Source: Devosia equisanguinis
Lineage (GTDB): Bacteria > Pseudomonadota > Alphaproteobacteria > Rhizobiales > Devosiaceae
Length of the DNA: 8,040 nucleotides
Direction: 5' to 3'
Assembly: GCA_945888565.1 (NCBI GenBank)
Contig: CAMDAL010000181.1
Location: 1 to 8,040, forward strand
In this document: piece after piece, positions 1 to 5,392 of the stretch
Layout: each line of letters opens with the position of its first letter
Numbering within the stretch: the stretch's first letter is position 1
Notes under the pieces: model-generated
What the model was told of the DNA's origin: nothing
The model's database searches: none
Seen by the model: only the letters and a program-made list of their open reading frames with translations
Translations under genes and position numbers: made by a program

Positions 1-261
1 CGGCCACCGGCGCTCAGAGCGCGGTGGCAGGTTTGGCCCAGCGTACAGTGTGGGCGTCACCCATTCGTGCCCGAGCTGACCGGCGACGACCTTCTTGGCC
101 TCGACCTTGTCTGCCAGCAGGACCATTCGGGGAGAACGCCATTTCAGCTTGGCAACCTGCACCTTCTCCGTGAAGCTTGCAGGATTGTCCAGATTGGGCA
201 GGCAACCGACGGTGCGCAGGTAGTGATACCGGATCATCCACCTGTCCATCGTCTCGCCCAT
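1..261 (-). CDS. TupA-like ATP-grasp protein, N-terminal part (partial)
   Basis: Reading from ATG 261-259, the frame stays open for 87 codons to the left edge, so the gene is cut by the window. An in-frame stop at 280-282 limits the N-terminus. ATGs at 249-247 and 237-235 are alternative starts; an AGGA sits 11 nt before the first. Residues 22-36 (PNLDNPASFTEKVQV) and 49-52 (LADK), then a segment reading GHEWVTPTLYAG, follow the order seen in TupA-like ATP-grasp proteins: knPktFnEKiqw, then DKyavReyv, then a G-x-e-y-l-i-P segment. Members of that family are often encoded in surface-polysaccharide or teichuronopeptide clusters, and many are annotated as polysaccharide biosynthesis or glycosyltransferase proteins. 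The ATP-grasp catalytic half would lie beyond the window, so activity cannot be judged. Codon use looks looser than in mrcA (AAA, TCT and CGA all occur), which would fit an accessory gene. The family call is fairly good; the substrate is unknown. Confidence 0.7.
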   Translation of the reverse strand, partial: MGETMDRWMIRYHYLRTVGCLPNLDNPASFTEKVQVAKLKWRSPRMVLLADKVEAKKVVAGQLGHEWVTPTLYAGPNLPPRSERRWP

Positions 262-359
262 CGCGTCAGCTGTCCTTGATCACTGGAGTTCAAACACCGC
301 AGCGCAAATGCGGCCAACATTCGTATCGCGATATCCGCACCGCATGCGCAGGGTTCGAT
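262..359. other. Intergenic gap with a 10-bp palindrome
   Basis: This 98-bp gap separates the deformylase-like gene from the ATP-grasp gene, both on the minus strand. It is less GC-rich than the flanking genes. It contains a perfect palindrome, TATCGCGATA, at 324-333. It also has a small inverted repeat, CCGCA/TGCGG (297-301 and 309-313), that lacks a convincing T run on the minus strand. I see no clear -10/-35 pair, so I cannot say whether the ATP-grasp gene has its own promoter. Confidence 0.4.
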
Positions 360-857
360 TTAAGCCGGTTGTGACTTCTTCCAGCGCTTTATAGCCATGT
401 CGCGTTTCAGGCGCGACAGGCGCTCAAGGAAGAAGATGCCGTTGACCTGGTCGATCTCGTGCTGGGCGATGCGCGCCGGCAGGCCTTCGAGGTCGCTGTC
501 GTGGCGGGTACCGGTCTCGTCGTCGTAGGCGATTCGTGCCCGGGACGGCCGCGACACTGGCGCCTGCAGCCCGGGCATGGAGACCGAGCCTTCCGGTGCC
601 TCGACCGCGTCACCATCGAGCGACAGGATTTCGGGATTGAACAGCACGAGATAGTTGCGCTTGTCAGGACCGGCGGCCGTGCTGATCACCGCGACAGGCG
701 CAACGGCGCCGATATGCACAGCCGCGAGGCCATAGGCGCCCGCAGCATCGGCGGCCGCCCGGAGGCGCTCGCCGATGGCTAATAGCGCCTCATCCACCGG
801 CCGGGGTTCGGCCTTCCGGGTGAGCCGCTGGTCTGGCCACAGGACGATGCCGGTCAG
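360..857 (-). CDS. Peptide deformylase-like protein, probably inactive
   Basis: From a CTG at 857-855 the frame encodes 165 residues, the usual deformylase length. The first canonical start is GTG 797-795, which would give 145 residues. I prefer the upstream start because the 20 residues before that GTG read IVLWPDQRLTRKAEP, which matches the conserved deformylase N-terminus (I-L-x-x-PDxRLxxxAxPV). The C-terminus (FFLERLSRLKRDMAIKRWKK) is also typical. True deformylases remove the formyl group from nascent Met using a metal held by Cys in EGCLS and two His in HEXXH, with a Gln in GxGLAAxQ. Here motif I is YGLAAVH (H48 for Gln), motif II is EGSVS (S91 for Cys) and motif III is HEIDQ (Q137 for the second His); H133 and E134 remain. 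Two of three metal ligands are gone, so deformylase activity is unlikely. Its 5' end overlaps the mrcA stop (CTGA), which suggests translational coupling. It may be a neofunctionalised paralogue or an early pseudogene. Confidence 0.85.
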   Translation of the reverse strand: MTGIVLWPDQRLTRKAEPRPVDEALLAIGERLRAAADAAGAYGLAAVHIGAVAPVAVISTAAGPDKRNYLVLFNPEILSLDGDAVEAPEGSVSMPGLQAPVSRPSRARIAYDDETGTRHDSDLEGLPARIAQHEIDQVNGIFFLERLSRLKRDMAIKRWKKSQPA

Positions 858-3286
858 AACAGGCCACCGCGGCCAACCGAGAAGTCGGTGTTCTGATCGA
901 AGGAGCCGTCGTTCTCGATGTTCATGAAGGCATTGGAATCGACGCCAATGACCGAGGTCACAAGGTTGGGGCCGGTGCCGGGCTTGAACGCCTCGTAGAT
1001 CGCCGCCTCGCCGCCCATCGCCTTGACGCCGCTGGCCGGATCGATCCAGACCTGGCTCATGCCGCCGGGCATGTTGAACGGCGTCGGTGGCTTGCCCTTC
1101 AGCGCTTCATCCATGAAATCGGCGAAAATCGGAACGGCCATCTCGCCGCCGGTCGCCTGCTTGCCCATGTTCTTGGGGGTGTCGAAACCGATATAGATAC
1201 CGGTCGCCAGCTCGGGGGTGAAACCGATGAACCAGGCGTCCTTGTAGTCGTTGGAGGTGCCGGTCTTGCCGGCCACCGGGCGGTTCAGCGAGCGGGCCGA
1301 CGTGCCGGTGCCGCGCTGCACCACGCCTTCCATCATCGAGGTGATCTGGTAGGCCGTCATTGGATCGAGCACCTGCTCGCGATTGTCGATGATCAGCGGC
1401 TCGCCCTGGTTGTTCCAGCCTTCAGCGACGCAGCCGTCGCAGAGGCGCTCGTCGTGCTTGTAGATGGTCTTGCCGTAGCGGTCCTGGATCCGATCGATCA
1501 GCGTCGGCACGATCTTGCGGCCGCCGTTGGCGATGGTGGCATAGGCCGCGGTCATCCGCATGTCGGTGGTCTCGCCGGCACCGAGCGCCATGGCCAGCAC
1601 GGGGTTCAGGTCATCGTAGATGCCGAACATCTTGGCGTAGTCGGAGATCAGCGGCATGCCCAAGTCCTGGGCAAGGCGCACCGTCATGACGTTGCGCGAC
1701 TTCTCGATGCCGACGCGCAGCGTCTGCGGGCCGTAGAAGGCCTGGGCGTAGTTCTCGGGGCGCCAGATGGACCCATCGGCGTTCAGCACCTCGACGGGAG
1801 CGTCCAGCACCACCGATGCAGGCGTGTAGCCATTGTCGAGCGCCGCCGAGTAGACGATCGGCTTGAACGACGAGCCGGGCTGTCGCAGGGCCTGGGTGGC
1901 ACGGTTGAATTCGGACTCGGCGAAAGAGAAGCCACCGACCATGGCGAGCACGCGGCCGGTGCGCGGGTCCATGGCGACGAGCGCGCCTTCGATCTCGGGC
2001 ACCTGCTCGAGGGTGTATGAACCGGGCTTGTCCTGCACCTGGGAAACGTAGACCACGTCGCCGGGCTTCAGGATGGTGCCAAGCTTCTGGCTCACCCACT
2101 TGATGTCCGGCCCGGCAAGCGTTCCGGTGACCCGATCGGACAGGATCTTGCCGTCGACGTCGGTACCGGGGCGCATGCCGATGGTCCCCTCGTTGGCGTC
2201 CATGGTCAGCACCACGGCGAGCTGCCACTCCGGCACATCGCTCAGCGGCTTCACCTCGCTGACGGCCTCGCCCCATCCCTTCTGGGCGATGTCGACGGAG
2301 GCGACGGGGCCGCGGAAGCCGTCATTGCGGTCGTAGGCGATCAGGCCGTCCATCAGCGCGCGCCGGGCATAGGCCTGCAGCTTGGGATCGAGCGTGGTGC
2401 GCACCGACATGCCGCCACCATAGAGCTCGCTCTCGCCGTAGAGCTTGCCGAGCTGGCGGCGCACTTCCTCGGTGAAGTATTCGGCCGAGAAGAGCTGGCT
2501 GCCGGAAGTGCGGGGTTTGACGTTCAGCCCCTCTTCCTTGGCGGACACCGCTATGCTCGTCTCGAGCACGCCGTTTTCGACCATGCGGTCCAGCACCCAG
2601 TTGCGACGCTCGATGGCTTGCTCGGCGCGGCGGAACGGGTGGTAGTTGTTTGGCCCCTTGGGCAAGGCCGCGAGGTAGGCAGCCTCGGACGGGGTCAGTT
2701 CGTAAAGTGCCTTGTCGAAGTAGTTGAGCGCTGCGGCGGCCACGCCGTAGGAGTTGAGGCCGAGGAATATCTCGTTGAGGTAGAGCTCGAGGATCTTGTC
2801 CTTGGAGAACGTGTCCTCGATGCGCAGCGCCAGGATGGCTTCCTGGATCTTGCGGTCCCAGGTCTGTTCGGAGGTGAGCAGGAAGTTCTTCGCGACCTGC
2901 TGGGTGATGGTGGAGCCACCACCCTGGATGGCGTCCGAGCCATCGAGCTTGGCCATGATGTTGTCGCGCAGGGCGCGGACGATGCCGTCGATGGCGAGGC
3001 CGCCGTGGCTATAGAAGTCCTTGTCCTCGGCGGAAATGAAGGCGTTGATCACCAGGGGTGGTATGGTGCCGATCGGCTGGAAGAGCCGGCGCTCGCGGGC
3101 GTACTCGGCCAGCAACGTGCCGTCGGCGGCATGGACGCGCGTCGTCACCGGTGGCTGGTAGTCCTTCAGCACGGTGTAGTCCGGCAGGTCGGCCATCACC
3201 TGGTTCAGGTAGACGGCGCCGACAGCGCCGGCACCGAGCAGGCAGAACACGCCGAAGCCGAACAGCCAGCCTAGAAGTCTGAGCAT
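854..3286 (-). CDS. mrcA: Penicillin-binding protein 1A, bifunctional transglycosylase/transpeptidase
   Basis: This 810-residue class A PBP polymerises lipid II into glycan strands and cross-links their peptides at the outer face of the inner membrane. Residues about 4-28 form a single signal-anchor helix. The GT51 domain follows (about 55-235), with EDKDFYSHGG holding the catalytic glutamate E87 and QGGGSTITQQVAKNFLL at 121-137. An OB-type domain fills about 320-435. The transpeptidase domain (about 436-725) has all three penicillin-binding motifs: S472-S-F-K475 (nucleophile S472), S530-R-N532 and K674-T-G-T677. The length and the OB insert match PBP1a rather than PBP1b. It ends in a glycine-rich tail, VGRGGLF. 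The ATG at 3286-3284 directly precedes the membrane helix; the SD is weak (AGGG about 11 nt upstream). It lies 151 bp downstream of amiC, and the deformylase-like gene overlaps its stop codon. Nothing looks truncated or mutated. Confidence 0.97.
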   Translation of the reverse strand: MLRLLGWLFGFGVFCLLGAGAVGAVYLNQVMADLPDYTVLKDYQPPVTTRVHAADGTLLAEYARERRLFQPIGTIPPLVINAFISAEDKDFYSHGGLAIDGIVRALRDNIMAKLDGSDAIQGGGSTITQQVAKNFLLTSEQTWDRKIQEAILALRIEDTFSKDKILELYLNEIFLGLNSYGVAAAALNYFDKALYELTPSEAAYLAALPKGPNNYHPFRRAEQAIERRNWVLDRMVENGVLETSIAVSAKEEGLNVKPRTSGSQLFSAEYFTEEVRRQLGKLYGESELYGGGMSVRTTLDPKLQAYARRALMDGLIAYDRNDGFRGPVASVDIAQKGWGEAVSEVKPLSDVPEWQLAVVLTMDANEGTIGMRPGTDVDGKILSDRVTGTLAGPDIKWVSQKLGTILKPGDVVYVSQVQDKPGSYTLEQVPEIEGALVAMDPRTGRVLAMVGGFSFAESEFNRATQALRQPGSSFKPIVYSAALDNGYTPASVVLDAPVEVLNADGSIWRPENYAQAFYGPQTLRVGIEKSRNVMTVRLAQDLGMPLISDYAKMFGIYDDLNPVLAMALGAGETTDMRMTAAYATIANGGRKIVPTLIDRIQDRYGKTIYKHDERLCDGCVAEGWNNQGEPLIIDNREQVLDPMTAYQITSMMEGVVQRGTGTSARSLNRPVAGKTGTSNDYKDAWFIGFTPELATGIYIGFDTPKNMGKQATGGEMAVPIFADFMDEALKGKPPTPFNMPGGMSQVWIDPASGVKAMGGEAAIYEAFKPGTGPNLVTSVIGVDSNAFMNIENDGSFDQNTDFSVGRGGLF

Positions 3287-3349
3287 CGAAACGTGAACCC
3301 TGGAAAGTGGAGGAAGTGGCGACGCGCAGATGAGCCGCTAATGCGCTGA

Positions 3350-3378
3350 ATCATAGCAGACAGCGGCGGAAATGTGGA
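3350..3378 (-). promoter_or_regulatory. Candidate mrcA promoter with extended -10
   Basis: On the minus strand a -10 box TATGAT (3350-3355) is preceded by TG one base upstream (TGCTATGAT, an extended -10). Exactly 17 bp further upstream is TCCACA (3373-3378), which matches 4 of 6 bases of TTGACA. A start about 7 nt downstream would leave a leader of roughly 55-60 nt before the mrcA ATG. The -35 element overlaps a perfect 10-bp palindrome, GGACGCGTCC (3376-3385). This suggests that mrcA can be transcribed independently of amiC. Confidence 0.5.
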
Positions 3379-3437
3379 CGCGTCCGCGGAATCAACGGTT
3401 TGTGCGCACGGACCGGACTGTCGCCGAGACAAGATCA

Positions 3438-4715
3438 TCACGGTACATCCGCCAGCCGCTGCGTCTGGGTGAAGTACTCGGCAATGCCACGGGCCAGCGC
3501 ATCCACGGTGCGGTCGCGCCACTCCGATTTCTGCAGGTTGGCGATATCGGCGGCGTTGGAGAGGAAGCCGAGTTCGACCAGCACGGAGGGCACATCGGGC
3601 GCCTGCAGCACGAAGAAATCGGCCTGGCGGACGGGGAACTTGCGCAGCGTCACGCTCGGCTCGAGCTGGTGGATGATGGCCTGCGCGGCGAGGAACGAGC
3701 TTTTCCGCATCTCGCGCCGCATCAGGTCGACAAGGATATCCATCACCGCCGGGGTCGATTGCGGTACAGCGAACCCGGCGACGATGTCGTAGCGGTTCTC
3801 GCCATCGGCCAGCACCTTGTCGAGCACGTCGGTCGCGTTCTCGTCGCGCGTATAGATGGAGGCGCCGCGGATCTCTTCTTCCTGGAAACTGTCGGCGTGC
3901 AGCGACACGAACAGGTCGGCCTTGTTCTGGCGGGCCAGATCGACGCGCTGATTGAGCGTCAGATAGGTGTCGTCCTCGCGGGTGAGCGCCACGTCGAAAC
4001 GGCCCGAATCAATCAGTACCCGCTGCAGCTGCAGCGCGAAGGTCAGGGTGATGTTCTTCTCGTGCACACCGTTGGGCGCACTGGCACCATTGTCGACGCC
4101 GCCATGGCCCGGGTCGATCACCACCAGCGGGCGCGTCTCGGTGATCGGCACGTGGGTGCCAGGATCGGTGGATGCGACCACCGGGACGGCGCCCTGGTTG
4201 GCGATCGACATGGCGAGGTCGGAGGCAACCTTTTCGGCGAAACGCTGTGCGGTATCCGGGATGAGGTCGACGACGAGCCGGGCCGGCTGATCCGCCACCT
4301 TCTCAAGTAAGTATGCCTGCTGCACCTGAGCCGAGCCTTCCAGCTCAAGCGTGGTACGCGCCCTGCCCTTCTCCGCCATCTCGACCTTGAAGGCCTTGAC
4401 GATGCCCTTGCCGGCGACGTCGGCGGGGGCAAGTATCTTCAGGTCGAACGCCTTCACGTCGATGGCGATGCGGTCGGGATTGTCGAGCGAGACGATGGCG
4501 AACTCCGTCGGCCCGTCGAGATCAATGATCAGCCGGGCGCGATCGGGCGTGGTGGTCACCCGCGCGTCGACGACGTCTGGATAGTCCTCAACTGATTCGA
4601 GCGCCTGCGCATATGCTGAGGGCGCCCCGAACAGCATCAGTGCGGCGAGCCAGAGCAGCGCCGCAAACCCAATCAATCCGCCGGTTTTACCGTCGGAGCC
4701 GGCAGATCGTAGCAA
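3438..4715 (-). CDS. amiC: Exported N-acetylmuramoyl-L-alanine amidase (AMIN + Amidase_3)
   Basis: This periplasmic zinc amidase cleaves the bond between MurNAc and L-Ala and separates daughter cells. The frame is open back to at least a TTG at 4862-4860 (474 codons) and has no ATG before the signal peptide. I prefer TTG 4715-4713 (425 residues) for two reasons. GGGGAG (4726-4731) lies 10 nt upstream. The product then starts MLRSAGSDGK, followed by a hydrophobic helix and a cleavage site near APSAYA-QA, a standard Sec signal peptide. TTG 4733-4731 is an alternative. The residues between 4862 and 4733 look like translated non-coding DNA. In 474-residue numbering, the AMIN domain (septal/peptidoglycan targeting) covers about 98-190. 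Amidase_3 covers about 246-465, with zinc ligands H253 (DPGHGG), E268 (HEKN) and H322 (SLHAD) and catalytic E430 (VELGFLSN). All key residues are present. Activation by an EnvC-type LytM factor is a family expectation; none is encoded here. Confidence 0.92.
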   Translation of the reverse strand: MLRSAGSDGKTGGLIGFAALLWLAALMLFGAPSAYAQALESVEDYPDVVDARVTTTPDRARLIIDLDGPTEFAIVSLDNPDRIAIDVKAFDLKILAPADVAGKGIVKAFKVEMAEKGRARTTLELEGSAQVQQAYLLEKVADQPARLVVDLIPDTAQRFAEKVASDLAMSIANQGAVPVVASTDPGTHVPITETRPLVVIDPGHGGVDNGASAPNGVHEKNITLTFALQLQRVLIDSGRFDVALTREDDTYLTLNQRVDLARQNKADLFVSLHADSFQEEEIRGASIYTRDENATDVLDKVLADGENRYDIVAGFAVPQSTPAVMDILVDLMRREMRKSSFLAAQAIIHQLEPSVTLRKFPVRQADFFVLQAPDVPSVLVELGFLSNAADIANLQKSEWRDRTVDALARGIAEYFTQTQRLADVP

Positions 4716-4745
4716 AGTCGCGCCGCTCCCCAAATCATTTACCTG

Positions 4746-4775
4746 ATCACACCCGAGCACTCTGGCATTTGTCAG
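4746..4775 (-). promoter_or_regulatory. Weak candidate amiC promoter
   Basis: On the minus strand, CTGACA (4770-4775, 5 of 6 to TTGACA) and TGTGAT (4746-4751, 4 of 6 to TATAAT) are separated by 18 bp. Transcription from here would begin near 4739, just upstream of the GGGGAG and the TTG start favoured at 4715. It would be incompatible with the 4862 start. The two arguments support each other, but the motif match on its own is modest. Confidence 0.3.
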
Positions 4776-5030
4776 GCGATTGTGGGGCGTTACGGATGGA
4801 AGGCCAGTGGTGCAATCGCGAAACCAGCGTGAATCCTCAGGTTTCGAGTTTCCTGTTGCCAATTTGCGGCATCGGCCTTACAGCCATCTTGAGGCGGCCT
4901 GCTGCCGCCACCATATGCCGGAGCGGCGCGATCATGTGCCCCCGGCCGGACGGTCGGCAGCGGCGACCGGTTTGCGCTTCTAGCAGTGCGCCGGCCGAGA
5001 TGCGGCACATTTGACGCCTCGAACAGTGAA
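4776..5030. other. Divergent intergenic region between amiC and rne, upstream half
   Basis: No convincing gene is visible here; the short open frames on both strands lack family resemblance and good ribosome sites. A TTGACG at 5011-5016 on the plus strand resembles a -35 box, but no acceptable -10 follows at 16-18 bp, so I do not call the rne promoter. The start of the rne transcript presumably lies in or just after this stretch. Confidence 0.4.
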
Positions 5031-5095
5031 TCTCGGCCTTTCGGGGCCGAAGAACCGCGGCTTTCCCTAGCTTCGGTTCTCAAGGAAGAGGTCTG

Positions 5096-5392
5096 ATGGC
5101 CATCGAGCAGACAAACAGTGACGCGATCCCGAATAGCGGTTGCCCGTTTGTCGTTACTCGCTCAGTAGCCTTCGCTCTCCACTCCCAGGGTGGCGTGCGC
5201 GCCACCACTCGTCCTGGCGCCTCGCGCGCCTTTTCCTCAGTCCCTTTCGCCTCGCATGGCGCCACCCCAGGAGGACCGGCTTGCCGGTCGATCGGTGTCG
5301 GCGCGCGAAGGCGCGGAGTACGTCTATATGGCTACCAAGAGAATGCTGGTGGATGGCATCCACCCGGAAGAAACGCGGATCGTCGTCACTGA
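5096..5392 (+). CDS. Candidate upstream ORF in the rne leader
   Basis: ATG 5096 is preceded by a purine-rich ribosome site, AAGGAAGAGG (5082-5091), better than most in the window. It opens 98 codons that cross leader hairpins C to F and overlap the first 65 nt of rne in another frame, ending at TGA 5390-5392. The product begins MAIEQTNSDAIPNSG and becomes rich in Arg, Gly, Ser and Pro. I recognise no family, membrane segment or motif. The last 21 codons are only rne read in another frame. It could be a regulatory ORF whose translation affects folding of the leader, or a chance frame in high-GC DNA that happens to have a good SD. Confidence 0.25.
   Translation: MAIEQTNSDAIPNSGCPFVVTRSVAFALHSQGGVRATTRPGASRAFSSVPFASHGATPGGPACRSIGVGARRRGVRLYGYQENAGGWHPPGRNADRRH
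5216..5234 (+). terminator. Terminator-like hairpin (possible attenuator) in the rne leader
   Basis: A 5-bp all-GC stem, GGCGC (5216-5220) and GCGCC (5226-5230), with a 5-nt loop is followed directly by TTTT (5231-5234). It points toward rne. The left arm can instead pair with GCGCC at 5199-5203, the right part of hairpin C, so a competing fold exists. The stem is short and the T run is only four bases, so efficient termination is doubtful. The T-rich single strand might instead be an RNase E cleavage site. Confidence 0.25.
5302..5318 (+). promoter_or_regulatory. rne ribosome-binding site next to a hairpin
   Basis: GGAG at 5315-5318 sits 9 nt before ATG 5328 and is the best SD for the start I chose for rne. 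The 5-bp stem CGCGC/GCGCG (5302-5306 and 5311-5315) overlaps its first G, so folding could partly mask the site. In-frame alternatives ATG 5256 and GTG 5295 lack a correctly spaced SD and would add residues before the conserved start MATKRMLVDG. Confidence 0.5.

Larger units (their letters stand above)
5031..5327 (+). promoter_or_regulatory. Structured 5' leader of rne
   Basis: Nearly 300 bp before the rne start hold a run of GC-rich inverted repeats. Hairpin A is TCTCGGCC/GGCCGaAGA (5031-5038 and 5045-5053, one bulged A). Hairpin B is AGAACCG/CGGTTCT (5051-5057 and 5074-5080), sharing three bases with A. Hairpin C is GGTGGCG-TGCG-CGCCACC (5189-5206). Hairpin D is GGCGC/GCGCC (5216-5230), then TTTT. 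Hairpin E is GACCGG-CTTG-CCGGTC (5274-5289). Hairpin F is CGCGC-GAAG-GCGCG (5302-5315), abutting the SD. In E. coli, RNase E limits its own level through a long structured rne leader. A similar role here is inference; I see no sequence resemblance to the E. coli element. A strong SD-like AGGAGG at 5269-5274 has no well-placed in-frame start and may serve as a ribosome standby site. Confidence 0.45.

Noticed and set aside
14..241. 75-codon minus-strand frame overlapping the ATP-grasp fragment
   Set aside because: It is in a different frame from the ATP-grasp match, its product resembles nothing, and the other frame shows clear family motifs.
291..313. Possible terminator after the deformylase-like gene (CCGCA/TGCGG stem)
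   Set aside because: The stem is only 5 bp with a 7-nt loop and is not followed by a real T run on the minus strand.
3376..3440. Intrinsic terminator between amiC and mrcA
   Set aside because: The inverted repeats here (GGACGCGTCC, GTGCGCAC) have no loop or T tract suitable for termination on the minus strand.
3372..4310. Plus-strand open frame of 312 codons opposite amiC
   Set aside because: It is antisense to the conserved amidase domain, has no recognisable domain and shows typical GC-driven openness.
5011..5016. TTGACG as the -35 box of an rne promoter
   Set aside because: No acceptable -10 hexamer lies 16-18 bp downstream; that position reads into the GC-rich hairpin A.
5256..5330. 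ATG 5256 or GTG 5295 as the rne start
   Set aside because: Both are in frame, but neither has an SD at proper spacing, and they would add up to 24 residues before the conserved start MATKRMLVDG, which has GGAG 9 nt upstream.
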